From Owenia fusiformis (taxonomy: Eukaryota > Annelida > Polychaeta > Sabellida > Oweniidae), in assembly GCA_903813345.2 (NCBI GenBank), contig CAIIXF020000006.1, positions 7,800,989 through 7,864,988 on the forward strand: a DNA stretch of 64,000 nt. Reading direction: 5' to 3'. A program made the position numbers and the translations under genes. Shown here piece by piece: positions 1 to 12,290 of the stretch; within the stretch, counting starts at the first letter, position 1, and every line of letters starts with the position of its first letter. The notes beneath the pieces are model-generated. The model searched no databases. It was given only the letters and a program-made list of their open reading frames with translations, and had not been told where the DNA came from.

Positions 1-270
1 TCGCTTGATGTTATGTGTTTTTATATTATTGTCAAGTATCAGTTGCACGTTATCGCGGAAAAATGGTTTCGATGGATTCAGAACTTGCATCAAAGGAAAG
101 AATAGTAAGGAGGTTAAACTCAATAATGGCCCCAAGAAAATTCCTAATAATAAAGAACGCCGTTATTGAGTTTAACGACGTTGAACTAACTTGTATGATG
201 CAAATCTATGGAGCTGTGTTTGTTGGCTTGAGGAACAAAAACCTTTTCTACTTTGAATGGTTTATTTCAG

Positions 271-3200
271 GATGAAAAAGTTGAAGATTTCTTTCAAAGC
301 GAGCACACAAATAACTGGGCAGTCTTGGTAGACACATCAAGGTTCTGGTTCAACTATCGCCATGTTGCCAACGTTCTTTCAATGTACAGAAGTGTGAAGC
401 GGTTGGGTATTCCTGATAGGTAAATAAGTTTATTTAGGAACCTGATTTTAATTTTGGTTATCCTAATGATCACATCTCAACAAAAACAATTGGTCTCGTA
501 TGTCATACAATTGATATTTGAAACACAGCTACATTGTATTATTCAAACTTTTGATTGGACATACATGTAAGTACATGTATGATGTTACTTTATTACCTTG
601 AAGTACACATCATGCTTATGTCTGATCATAAGTTATTTTATTACCTTGAAGTAAACATCATACTTATGCAAGAATTTTTGATCAATGAGATTGGGTTTCA
701 ACTATACAAAACAGAGGCGCTCAGTCTATCTATCACATTATTTGTTTGGTGTTTTGTAGTCATATTATTTTGATGGTGGCTGATGACATGGCCTGTAATC
801 CCAGGAACCCACGCCCAGCTACAGTGTTCAATAATGCCAATGAACAAATCAATGTTTATGGAGATGATGTAGAGGTGGACTACAGGGGCTATGAGGTAAA
901 CAAATAAGAAATGAGTGTTCTTTTTCCTTCCTTGAGATGATGACACACACATGTTTTCATTATTTCTTTTGGAGTGGATAATGTGAACAATATTTGTGTG
1001 TGTTGTGAGTGTTCATGGAGTGAATATGTCAAAATAATGACATTTCAATAACATTTCAGTTTGGGTATAGGGCTAAATGATTCCTTGTTTAATGATATTT
1101 ATGAAAATGTGGTTGAAAAAATACCTATACTGGGTTAACAGGTTAAGAGCCAATTGCTTGATGTAAGACCACCTTCTCTGATGGCCATATTTTCCAAATT
1201 TGCTTGAAAGTTGAATCTGTGATTAGAATGAGAATTTAAAGTAATGTATATATTTCGATAAACCAGAATTAAAATTTTGAGTTGAGAGAATGGTGATAAT
1301 GCTCATTTTATGGATTTGCCCAATACCAGCTTTTATGTTGGCTATAGCCTGCATTTGTTATGATTGTAGACTCAGAAAATATGAGAGTTGATAAGTATGT
1401 CAAGGTCTTTCTGATTCATCCCAGTAACTTAATGTAATGTTGAGTTCATGTAGTCTCATATTTGACCTCATATTTTAAAGGTGACTGTAGAGAATTTTAT
1501 CCGAGTACTAACTGGACGTCTTCCCCCAAGTACGCCAAGATCAAAGCGCCTCCTCTCTGATGACAGAAGCAACATTCTGGTTTACATGACAGGTAGGCTT
1601 CTGTTAGTTAGAATTAAATACTTAAACTGCTGAATCAAAAATCTAACAATACATTATTTGATAATACAGTGCAAGTGCATGTATGTTAAAATTACATAAA
1701 CACAATTATTGCATTGAAAAAACAAGAGTTGAACCTATTTTCAAATCACAATTCCACAAACTATCTTTGGAACAAGCATCTAAATTTCTAAACGTTTGAA
1801 CAGTAAATTAATATTTTGGGTAATTTTTTTAATAAATTCAGGTCATGGTGGAGATGGGTTCCTGAAGTTCCAAGATGCAGAAGAGATCTCAAGTATTGAA
1901 CTTGCTGATGCTTTTGAACAAATGTGGCAGAAGAGGAGGTCAGTTTTACACCAAGAAGTGGTGGCATATTGTTATAGCAACTAGTGTCTTTAGGAATGGA
2001 CCAAAAAGTGGTGACATATTGGTATGGTCTCCGTTTTTTGTGGCGGCGATCGGTGGGTAGTGGTTGGCGATTGGTTGGTGGCTGTTGGCGTCTGTAACAA
2101 ATTTTTAAAACTTCCAATAACTTAACAAATACTGTTCAAAATGACTTGTTTTTTCAAAATCATCTACAAAAGTTTTCAGAAGTTCAAATCTGACTTTATA
2201 TTTAAGATTTGACCTGCAATGATCTTTTCAAGGTCAAAAAGATATTTTTTCAACTAATTGCTTCAAATTGACCAATTTTTTTTTCAAAATTATCTACAAG
2301 TTCTCAGAAGTTCAAATCTGACTTTACATTTATTTGATATTTCACTTTCAATGACCTTCTCAGGGTCAAAAAAGGTATTTTTCAACTTGCCTCAAATTTA
2401 CCAAATTTATTATTCAAAATCATCTTCGAGGTCTCAGTAATTCAAGTAATTCAAATCTGACTTATGATTGAACTAATAATATTGTGAGCAACAAGGTGGT
2501 GACACTTTGTCATGTTAATGCCTTGTTTATTCTTGCAGGTACCATGAAGTGTTCTTCATGATTGACACATGTCAGGCAGAGTCAATGTTTCAGAAGTTCT
2601 ACAGTCCTAACATTCTTTCTATCGCTAGTAGCAAAGTTGGGGAGGACTCATTATCTGTAAGTATTACATATACTAGTTTTATCCCATTCTTAGTAGACTA
2701 AGTGTTATAGAGAAATAACATGCGGGAATATAATTGATATCTGAGGTGACCGAGTGATATTTATCTCCCGCTGAGTTGAGCTCAGCAATTCCCGGGAATT
2801 TCATTTTATGTTAAAAGCTGTGGAGTTTTTAAAAAAATGTTAATAGGTTTACATTGAGATAAGATGTTCATGTTTTGATTATAGTTATCATTTGTAATTA
2901 TTACATGAGGGTTCCATAACATTTAATGCATACTGCATAATCTACTAATCTCCATAATATACTAAGTATAGGATAAATCAGTTATTAAATGCTCAATTTT
3001 TGATACAGGTATATCCCTCGGTAAATACAATATATCAACCCTCAGTCCCTACGGTCCCTCGGGTAGATATATTGTATTTCCCTCAGATATACCCTGTATC
3101 AAAAACCTCACATTAAATAACCTCTATATCCTATCTTCACTAGCACTAGTCATGTTAGTTTTTCATGTTTCACTATTTGTATATCATGCCAGGATTTTAC

Positions 3201-6200
3201 AAAGTGTGTATCTACATTTTAGGAAATCAAACAAAGTACAAATTCACTCACCGAATCTTTACTCACTCTACATGTACTGCCAACCAATTTTTGTGCCTGT
3301 TTTTTGTGTCATATCATTACCACAAATATCCTTGTTCTTTTAGCATCACGTGGACCCAGCTATTGGTGTGTACATCATTGATAGATTCACATACTACGCT
3401 CTTGAGTTCTTGGAGAAGTGCAAACCAGATAGTAAAAAGACAATGGGTCAATTTGTAAGTTTTTGCTGTTTATTTATGTGTCATATCTCTGGAAGTAATT
3501 TAATCTTGAAATTATTGCTTTGTGTTGCTATAACTTATGAATTTGATTTAGTACCATCAACATCATATTTTCCACATTTAGGCTAGGCAAATGGAAGTTT
3601 AACATCCCAAAAATTGCAACAGTTTTTAAATTAGGCTTATATTGTATATTGATACCAGTTGAAAAACATATCAAAAATATAGAAAAATATATGCAGTGGA
3701 CAAATATGAAATGTCACATTCTAGGTACCCCCCTCCAAATTTGAGTATGGGATTGTAAATATTTTTTAATTTCAAAATGAAATGCTCTTGTCAACTAAAT
3801 GAGTAATATTATGATAGTTTACTGACATAAGAGCAACTAAAAATTGTCAACCAACTATTTGAGTGCAATAATTGGCACTTCTAGCCCCAAATATCTGAAA
3901 ATAGGCCATCAAATAGCCCGAATTTAATATAACAATGTATTTATTTCTGTATCAATTCATCAGAATTGCATGAAAAAAATCAAGGAGGTTAATGTATACC
4001 TGAAAATTGTATTTGATCAGTATCAGGGTCATTAGTTGAATATTGAGGGTGATAATAATATTTGAAATTTCAATATTTTACCACACCAACTTTTGGGGTG
4101 ACCTTACTTTTGTTTAATTACTTCCAAGATATGTCATATTTGAACTCAATAGCACAACTAAATTATTTGTAAAGGCTTATTTTGTCCTGAAAACAGTTAT
4201 TTGATGTTTTCAGGGAAGGATTATGTAAAAAAAAAAGTAGAAAAACTGCAAATGCCAGGTGAAATATAGGGGAAGCCCTACTTTTAGTTGATAACTGCTA
4301 AATTATCAAATGTTTTGCCCTTATTATAATCAATTTGATACATTTTCTGTTAAAACAGAGAACGATTTCTAAGAAATTAAGTACAATCAGTGTTCTAAAA
4401 ATATCCTTGAAAAGGCAACAAAATGTTAAATATCCCTGTCCCTGACATCAGGTTATTAATATGAGCCAAAAAAAGGTAACCCAACCAAATTTTTGTTAAT
4501 AACCCAGTCATTCAGCATGGGTTTGACATCATATTTTGCACAATTACCTTGTTCAATGTTCTTTCATTCTACTAAGTGTCATTGATCTATCCTTAATAGT
4601 CACGATTTTATGGCCATTTACAAAATGTGCTCAAAATATCGAAATGTGCCTAAATGACTGGACATCAATACCACCAGCTTTTTGTCTGTGGACCTATTTT
4701 CTATACCAACAACCCTTGAAACATTAAAACAAGAGATAAGAATGAAGATGAGAGCCATAACACACGATTTTTATGCTCCTGATTTGAAAAACTACGCCCG
4801 ATACGTTCACGTTGACCTCCAGGCATGACGCCCATATTTCATGGCATGGTATAAAATGGCCATAAAATCGCGACCACTAGAGATACACCACTGAGACTAG
4901 ATTGATAATACATTGACCAAGGCTCAATTCTGCAAAATATGACACTAAATTCATGCAGGATGACTGGACTGGGTTATTAAGATTTGTTTGGGTTACCTTT
5001 TTAGCTCACCCTGTATTAAGGAAAAGTGTTGCTTTTGACTAAGATGTTCTTAACCACACTGTGATATTGAGAATTGAAATGAAGAAGTTCAACTGTAGAA
5101 TGTTGGATTTCAAGATGAAATTCAATAAAAAATGAGGAAAAGGTTTCTACGCTAGTAAATCCCTGGTCTTTATACAGGGCATGGTTCGATTACGTTATGT
5201 TCATTATCAAAAATGCTGCCTTCATTTTGTAATCTTAACTTACATGTACATATATGTGTCTTACTAAGAGAGCAAAAAATAATGCTGATTAAATAAGCTT
5301 AATACTTTTATGTTGTAACAACAATCACTTTCAACCTTGCTTATCACCAGCCTTCATTTTTTAGTCATCATTATTTTCATGATCAGTAATGGAGGTACTT
5401 GCACAAATGCCTTTGCATACCTTACATGCCATAGAACAGTTATTCCATTTTCTGCAAGTACATCTCATAGAAGTTCAATCTGTCTTACACACACAATGGA
5501 TGATCTCTAAGAGAGGGGAGCTGCAGGTAGGCAATAGACTAGATACGAGTAGAAATATTCATTAAATATTCAAAATTCAAAATGATGTCATATTTGAAAT
5601 ATTCCCGATAGACCCCATGTTACAAAATCACAAAAATTGAATTATCTTATCTTGTATTGGACAGATAACATTTTCTTTTACTGGACATATTTTAATTTGC
5701 ATAACTATTAGATACATAAGTGTTATATGAAAATTGAACCACGCAAATAGCTAGATGTAATTTAAGTTAGGGAACTTTCTACTATACCAGCCATGCTATC
5801 TGACCCAAATGAGCCATAGTGGTGGTGAATCTGGTAACTACCTACTCACATCTGCGTTATTGGTACAAAAGCTTCGCTGCTTATTTCCCAGCCCAATTAT
5901 AATGGAGGCAGTTTATTTCCCTTCCACTCCTGGATCTGAAGGTATGCTCTATAACTGTGGTATCCCGCAGCATCAGACGTTGGAGGAAGAGCACGGGGCT
6001 GCAATAATTCAGATCTTGCTGCTCTCTTTTAATAGAATTTTTGAAGCCTAAGTACGTTGTAACAAAATGTCAGAACATCGAAGGTATTATGATTTTTCTT
6101 TTTATGTCACCACCAAAAGTGGTGACATATTGTTATGGTCTCCGTTTTTTTGCGACGGCGTCCGGCGGTTGGTGGTTGGCGTCCGGCGTCTGTAACAATT

Positions 6201-9200
6201 TCTTACAACTTCCTATAACTTAACAAATACTGTTTAGACTGACTTCAATTTTTTTCTAAATCATCTACATGTTCTCAGAAGTTCAAATCTGACTTTAGAT
6301 TTGACATTTGACCTTCAATGACCTTCTCAAGGTCAAAAAGGTCTTTTTTTCAACTTGCTTCACATTGACTAAATTTTTTTTCAAAATCATCTACATGTTC
6401 TCAGAAATTCAAATCTGACTTTAGATTTGACATTTGACCTTCAAATCTGACTTTAGATTTGACATTTGACCTTCAATGACCTTCTCAAGGTCAAAAAAAG
6501 TAAAAAAGGTCTGTTTTCAACTTGCTTCAAATTGACTAAATTTTTTTTTCAAAATCATCTACGTGTTCTCAGAAATTCAAATCTGACTTTAGATTTGACT
6601 TAAGATTTGACATTTGACCTTCAGTGACCTTCTCAAAGTCAAAAAAGGTCAAAAAGGTCTTTTTTTAACTTGCTTCAAATTGACTAAATTTTTTTTTCAA
6701 AATCATCTACATGTTCTCAGAAATTCAAATCTGACTTTAGATTTGACATTTGACCTTCAATGACCTTCTCAAGGTCAAAAAAGGTCAAAAAGGTCTGTTT
6801 TCAACTTGCTTCAAATTGACTAATTTTTTTTTTCAAAATCATCTACGTGTTCTCAGAAATTCAAATCTGACTTAAGATTTGACTTAAGATTTGACATTTG
6901 ACCTTCAATGACCTTCTCAAGGTCAAAAAAGGTCAAAAAGGTCTGTTTTCAACTTGCTTCAAATTGACTAAAAAAAAATTTCAAAATCATCTACGTGTTC
7001 TCAGAAATTCAAATCTGACTTTAGATTTGACTTAAGATTTGACATTTGACCTTCAATGACCTTCTCAATGTCAAAAAAGGTCAAAAAGGTCTTTTTTCAA
7101 CTTGCTTCAAATTGACTAAATTTTTTTTTCAAAATCATCTACATGTTCTCAGAAATTCAAATCTGACTTTAGATTTGACATTTGACCTTCAATGACCTTC
7201 TCAAGGTCAAAAAAGGTCAAAAAGGTATTTTTTCATCTTGCTTCAAATTGACTAAATTTTTTTTCAAAATCATCTACATGTTCTCAGAAATTCAAATATG
7301 ACTTTAGATTTGACATTTGACCTTCAATGAGCTTCTCAAGGTCAAAAAAGGTCAAAAAGGTCTTTTTTCAACTTGCTTCAAATTGACTAATTTTTTTTTT
7401 CAAAATCATCTACATGTTCTCAGAAATTCAAATCTGACTTTAGATTTGACATTTGACCTTTAATGACCTTCTCAAGGTCAAAAAAGGTCAAAAAGGTCTG
7501 TTTTCAACTTGCTTCGAATTGACTAAAAAAAATTTTCAAAATCATCTACGTGTTCTCAGAAATTCAAATCTGACTTTAGATTTGACTTGAGATTTGACAT
7601 TTGACCTGCAATAACCTTCTCAAAGTCAAAGAAGGTCAAAAAGGTCTTTTTTCAACTTGCTTCAAATTGACTAAATTTTTTTTCAAAATCATCTACGTGT
7701 TCTCAGAAATTCAAATCTGACTCTAGATTTGACATTTGACCTTCAATGACCTTCTCAATGTCAAAAAAGGTCAAAAAGGTATTTTTTCAACTTGCTTCAA
7801 ATTGACTAAATTTTTTTTTCAAAATCATCTACATGTTCTCAGAAATTCAAATCTGACTTTAGATTTGACATTTGACCTTCAATGACCTTCTCAAGGTCAA
7901 AAAGGTATTTTTTCATCTTGCTTCAAATTGACTAAATTTTTTTCAAAATCATCTACATGTTCTCAGAAATTCAAATATGACTTTAGATTTGACATTTGAC
8001 CTTCAATGACCTTCTCAAGGTCAAAAAAGGTCAAAAAGGTCTTTTTTCAACTTGCTTCAAATTGACTAATTTTTTTTTTCAAAATCATCTACATGTTCTC
8101 AGAAATTCAAATCTGACTTTAGATTTGACATTTGACCTTTAATGACCTTCTCAAGGTCAAAAAAGGTCAAAAAGGTCTGTTTTCAACTTGCTTCGAATTG
8201 ACTAAAAAAAATTTTCAAAATCATCTACGTGTTCTCAGAAATTCAAATCTGACTTTAGATTTGACTTGAGATTTGACATTTGACCTGCAATAACCTTCTC
8301 AAAGTCAAAGAAGGTCAAAAAGGTCTTTTTCAACTTGCTTCAAATTGACTAAATTTGTTTTCAAAATCATCTACGTGTTCTCAGAAATTCAAATCTGACT
8401 CTAGATTTGACATTTGACCTTCAATGACCTTCTCAATGTCAAAAAAGGTCAAAAAGGTATTTTTTCATCTTTCTTCAAATTGACTAAATTTTTTTTCATA
8501 ATCATCTACATGTTCTCAGAAATTCAAATATGACTTTAGATTTGACTTTTGATTTGACATTTGACCTTCAATGACCTTCTCAAGGTCAAAAAAGTTCAAA
8601 AAGGTCTTTTTTCAACTTGCTTCAAATTGACTAATTTTTTTTTCAAAATCATCTACATGTTCTCAGAAATTCAAATCTGACTTTAGATTTGACATTTGAC
8701 CCTTAATGACCTTCTCAAGGTCAAAAAAGGTCAAAAAGGTCTGTTTTCAACTTGCTTCAAATTGACCAAATTTTTTTTTCAAAATCATCTACATCTTTTC
8801 AGAAGTTCAAATTTGACTTTACAAGTTTTCAGAAATTCAAATCTGACTAGAGTTTGAACTCATAATATTGTGAGCAACTAGGTGGTGACATTTTGTCATG
8901 TTAATGCCTTGTTTTCCTTATTTCACACGTTGTAGGCAGAATTCCCACAACATTGTTATCACAAACATGTATCAGTATTATATGTTTAAAAAATGTACAT
9001 ATTTGCGAACAAATAGTTCAGAAGACAACAGAATCGTCGATTTAATTCCTCACTTAAGTTACATAAATGGTATTTCGATAAACAGTTAAGATCTGCACTT
9101 TTAACCCAAACCGTTTATGTAACTTAAGTGAGGAATTAAATCAAGAATTGTCTTCTAAGCTATTTTTGCGCAAACATGTACATTTTCTAAAACATGTGTT

Positions 9201-12200
9201 ACTGATACACGATTGTGAGAAAAAAACATCGTGGGGATTCTGCGTACAACGCGTGAAAGAAAAATCGCACATTCGACGTTTAGACATTTTGTCATACCTA
9301 AACGGGCGTATTCGAGCGGATCACCAGTGCTTTTGGTAATTTAAAAACGACCGCTTGTCTTCTCAAGAACTCACTCTTTTTTATCTGCCTCAATGATAGC
9401 TTCTTGTCAATCCCATATATAACCAGAATGAGGTGTCACACCCCAGAAAAGCATGGATAAAGAAAATGTTGTCACTGACCACTTTTCCCAAAGACAATCT
9501 TATTTCATTTATATCCAACATTTTGTTTCTTGGGTTGCTGCTTTTGGTTCAGGTTTGAAGAAAATGTTGAAGTTTGTGTTTTGTGCATGATAAATGAGAA
9601 GCACAAGGAGAACTGGATGAGTACTGTATTTGAGGTTGGAACACTTTGGATTGCAGTCTTCACAATCACAATATCTGCATCCGATTCTGAATGTGTAGCA
9701 CATGTACACTCAATGTTTTCCAACCTGACAGACAGAATTACCATCATTCCTACGCACTGAAATTATATTAATGAAAGACTTCCCAGATATCTGAGATTTA
9801 AATGTGCTCTATCAGTTTAAATTACCTTTAATAACCATAAAATCGTTTCTCCAACATTATACATCCAGTTCCATAGTAATGTATTCACTCAATGTTTTCC
9901 AACCTGACAGACAGAATTACCATCATTCCTACGCACTGAAATTATATTAATGAAAGACTTCCCAGATATCTGAGATTTAAATGTGCTCTATCAGTTTAAA
10001 TTACCTTTAATAACCATAAAATCGTTCCTACAACATTATACATCCAGTTCCATAGTAATGTATTCTTAAGTAATGATTTATGTATCTGATGAATTTAAAT
10101 ATATGCAAATTTTGTAATTGCGGATTGTAATTAATAATTTAAACAATATTAAATTCCACAGAAACTACAATACATTATTTAGATAAGCCTAGTATAGAAC
10201 AGTTACCAAATACCCTAATACCAGAGTGGTGATATGTAATTATTCATCAATTAAAAGTGAGGTCACCTTAACATTTCACCTGGTGCAACTAATAATTCCT
10301 ATTTTCATACTAATAAGGTATAAACCTTCACAAAACCTTATTTTAGATGATGACAAGCCTATATAAATGATTTAGATGTCAACTCTAATACGAATGTCAT
10401 GCATTGTGGGAGTTTGTCATCAAAACTATAGTCTCCCCTATAGTGGGCGGGGCAAAACTATGAAAATGAATTTTTTTTTTCTTCGTAAGTCTACACGTTA
10501 GAATTCTGATACTCACCAAATATTAAGTTCACATAAATATGTAACACCATGATTTTTTCATGCTTTTCTGACAATCTGATCCTAAAATATCTAAATAGAT
10601 ATTCAAAACTATAGTCTCCCCTAGTGGGCGGGGCAAAACTATGAAAAAGAAATAATTTTTTTCTTCCTAAGTATACAAGTTAGAAGTCTGATACTCACCA
10701 AATATGAAGTTCATATGAATATGTAACACCATGATTTTTTTCATGGTTTTCTGACAAACTGATCCTAAAATATTTAAATAGATATGTGATAACATGCCTG
10801 TTTTGTGGCCTATTTTGTTATACTTTGGGGTCAAATGACCAATTACTGGTCTCAAAAATGATCAAAACGATATTTTAATTATTTGTGAATATGTGATCTA
10901 TCGTAATAAAGCTTGAATACTTGACTAAAGTATTCCATTTGGGAACAAAAAATTGTTTCCTACCAATACTCAATTTTGGGGTAGGGTTGTAGGGGGTACC
11001 TAGGAAGTGAAATTTCATATTTGTCCACTGCATACATTTTTCTATATTTTTGATATGTTTTTCAACTGATATCAATACATAATATAAGACTAATTTAAAA
11101 ACTGTTGCAATTTTTGGGATGTTTGGGCCTTTTATGAGCCCATTTGCTTGGCCTAATTTGAAATGGTTGCAAATTCATGACATTTTTAGAATTTGTATAG
11201 AAGAATGTTGTATCAGCACAACTATATACACAATTACACTTTATTATGGAATCCCTTATACAAATCAATTCCAAAAATAGTTTTACTGTAACTAGACCCA
11301 TTAATATTATCTTATACAAATCAATTCCAAAAATAGTTTTACTGTAACTAGGCCCATTAATATTATGTATGTGATATATTTCCAGCTCAAAGTGTGCCCC
11401 AAAAGTAAATGCATCTCAACAGTTGGTATCAGGACAGATCTGTTCCCTCGTAACCCTGATAAAGTTCTCATCACAGATTTCTTTGGCTCTGTCAGAAATG
11501 TAGAACTTACAGATTCTCAGCTTGAAATCACTGACTCACCTCAAAACACATGCAGGTATGTTTGGTCACAGTTTCGTTAATTTTTAAAGACATTATTTTT
11601 GCAACTATACATCCTCGCTCAATGTGTAGGTCTGATGTTATGAGCTATAGGCAGAAAATTCATCAGAATTCGAGAGGTCTATCAAGTGAGAAAGGGTGAT
11701 AGTTTTTTTTTCAAGTTGTAACATTAGTCTCATTACACTATATTGTACTACAGTTATGAAGATGAAACAATGAAGAATCAAATATTTTTTTATTTATTTT
11801 CAGTGATGATACTTGCTCAAATAAAACCAAAGATACACAACCAGTTAGTCCTAGTAAAAAGAAATACAGATTTGCCAGTCAATTCCCCACAGAATTTCTT
11901 TCAAACTCAGTAAGTATATAAACTTTCTTGCAAACATTGTTTTCAGCCTTACAAGTATTGTAACCCTACACCAGCACCATGAAATGACCATTTAATGGGT
12001 GGAGTAAAAGATGAACCTTCAAAAGACTTACAATGAATTCCCTAAATGTATAACAGTATGGAGTATATTCCAAGTGAAGCTAAGCAAGAGGCAGAATTTT
12101 ACAGAAAAATATCAATTCACTAAGTTTTTTATTATTTCATTTGAAATTTGAAAAATGGAGTCTTATGATATTTTAGTATTTTCTCCCTTTAATTCAAATA

Positions 12201-12290
12201 TTGGCAATTTAATTTGATTTGCCTCGCCTCTCTTCAGATTCTAGTTCCACCCCTATATTTAATATCTAATTGTTCTAATTTCAGAGGTGA
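271..12290 (+). CDS. PIGK: GPI-anchor transamidase catalytic subunit (PIGK/GPI8), 5'-partial, 9 exons
   Basis: Cysteine protease of the GPI-transamidase complex in the ER; it cleaves the C-terminal signal of precursor proteins and links them to GPI. Exons read from splice sites: 271-419, 760-895, 1481-1592, 1842-1938, 2539-2656, 3344-3454, 11386-11555, 11804-11909, 12285-12290 (stop TGA 12288-12290). All junctions are GT-AG and keep one frame for 334 residues. Conserved blocks seen: [58 protein letters not shown], then MTGHGGDG (catalytic His, residue 134 of this fragment) and [10 protein letters not shown] (catalytic Cys, residue 176). The 42-residue His-Cys spacing equals that of the human enzyme. 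[14 protein letters not shown] closes the protease domain. Exon 1 with the signal peptide lies left of the window. Odd: the last coding exon adds only Arg-stop, so the C-terminal transmembrane helix of the vertebrate protein is absent. Intron 6 is 7.9 kb and full of repeats. Confidence 0.95.
1951..2525 (+). mobile_element. Core-repeat element filling PIGK intron 4
   Basis: The sequence opens with the motif AAGTGGTGACATATTGGTAT followed by a GGC-rich stretch and GGCGTCTGTAACAA. It continues with AGTTCAAATCTGACTT / AAGGTCAAAAAG blocks and ends in GGTGGTGACACTTTGTCATG. The same order is seen in the large element at 6.1-8.9 kb, so this is a short copy with about two core monomers. It begins about 12 bases after the 5' splice site and ends about 13 bases before the 3' splice site, so it makes up nearly the whole 600-base intron. 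No coding capacity. Confidence 0.7.
3001..3101. repeat. Inverted-repeat hairpin in PIGK intron 5
   Basis: Left arm 3001-3036 and right arm 3066-3101 are near-perfect reverse complements (shared core AAATACAATATATC), with about 29 bases of loop rich in CCCTC. This is typical of a foldback or MITE remnant. Terminal boundaries and target duplication were not found. Confidence 0.65.
3576..3760 (+). repeat. Left arm of a long-distance inverted repeat in PIGK intron 6
   Basis: The stretch around CATCCCAAAAATTGCAACAG and onward to GGTACCCCCCTCC is a close reverse complement of 10960-11165. The similarity runs about 170-185 bases with scattered mismatches. The arms enclose about 7.2 kb that includes the tandem array. 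Confidence 0.75.
5515..5795 (-). repeat. Dispersed repeat copy 1 (partner at 36.5 kb)
   Basis: Read on the minus strand this matches 36497-36900. Shared blocks in the same order are TAGTAGAAAGTTCCCT, ACTTAAATTACATCT, GTATCTAATAGTTATGCAAA, CTGTCCAATACAAGA and TTTTGTAACATGGGGTCTAT. It is a dispersed non-coding transposon family; terminal repeats were not resolved. Confidence 0.75.
6100..8912 (+). mobile_element. Core-repeat (Helentron/pearl-like) element with expanded tandem core
   Basis: The 5' part has a hairpin made of GTCACCACC and GGTGGTGAC-type arms (6106-6126), then a GGCGTCCGGCG / GTCTGTAAC region. A tandem core follows, then a 3' end with GGTGGTGACATTTTGTCATG (from 8881), which is inverted relative to the 5' GTCACCACC. 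The same ends occur in the copies at 1951-2525 and 28578-28692. The order left end, tandem core, right end with short subterminal inverted repeats resembles the bivalve pearl/Helentron class. Class assignment is inference; no Rep/helicase gene is present. Confidence 0.6.
6265..8830 (+). repeat. Tandem array, about 18 monomers of 124-168 bp
   Basis: The landmark TCTCAGAAATTCAAAT recurs at about 6401, 6569, 6717, 6853, 7001, 7149, 7284, 7420, 7556, 7703, 7839, 7963, 8099, 8235, 8381, 8516 and 8663. Most spacings are 136 or 147-148 bases. Each monomer contains TCTGACTTTAGATTTGACAT, AATGACCTTCTCAAGGTC and an A/T-rich spacer. A higher-order period of 679 bases is visible: positions 7284, 7420, 7556 and 7703 recur at 7963, 8099, 8235 and 8381 with shared variants. 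Confidence 0.95.
8950..9232. repeat. Foldback element in PIGK intron 6
   Basis: The arm at about 8950-9070 (with TTAATTCCTCACTTAAGTTA) and the arm at about 9109-9232 (with TAACTTAAGTGAGGAATTAA) are long, imperfect reverse complements around a loop of about 40 bases. It looks like a miniature inverted-repeat element. The 63-residue open frame across it is a by-product. Confidence 0.75.
9707..10064 (+). repeat. Tandem duplication, period 179 bp
   Basis: The block beginning ACTCAATGTTTTCCAACCTG at about 9709 recurs at about 9888, and every landmark is shifted by 179 bases, with near identity. Only two copies are present, so this is a recent local duplication in intron 6. Confidence 0.9.
10421..10786 (+). 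repeat. Tandem duplication, period about 183 bp
   Basis: Two copies (about 10421-10603 and 10604-10786) both start CAAAACTATAGTCTCCCCTA, share GTGGGCGGGGCAAAACTATG, and end at CTAAATAGATA or TTAAATAGATA. They diverge by substitutions and small indels, so the duplication is older than the 179-bp one nearby. Confidence 0.9.
10960..11165 (-). repeat. Right arm of the long-distance inverted repeat
   Basis: This is the reverse-complement partner of 3576-3760; the shared blocks are given in that entry. It lies about 220 bases upstream of the exon at 11386. Confidence 0.75.
11255..11366 (+). repeat. Tandem duplication, period 56 bp, next to a splice acceptor
   Basis: Two near-identical 56-base copies (11255-11310 and 11311-11366) begin CTTATACAAATCAATTCC; one G/A difference was seen. 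The second copy ends 19 bases before the AG of the PIGK exon at 11386, so it forms part of the acceptor's upstream region. Confidence 0.9.

Noticed and set aside
6265-8830. Regularly spaced repeats considered as a CRISPR-like array
   Set aside because: Repeats are contiguous long monomers without unique spacers, in an animal intron.
9530-9760. 76-residue plus-strand open frame preceded by a possible acceptor, as an alternative PIGK exon
   Set aside because: It has no similarity to PIGK, runs into the 179-bp tandem duplication, and the exon at 11386 continues the conserved protein exactly.
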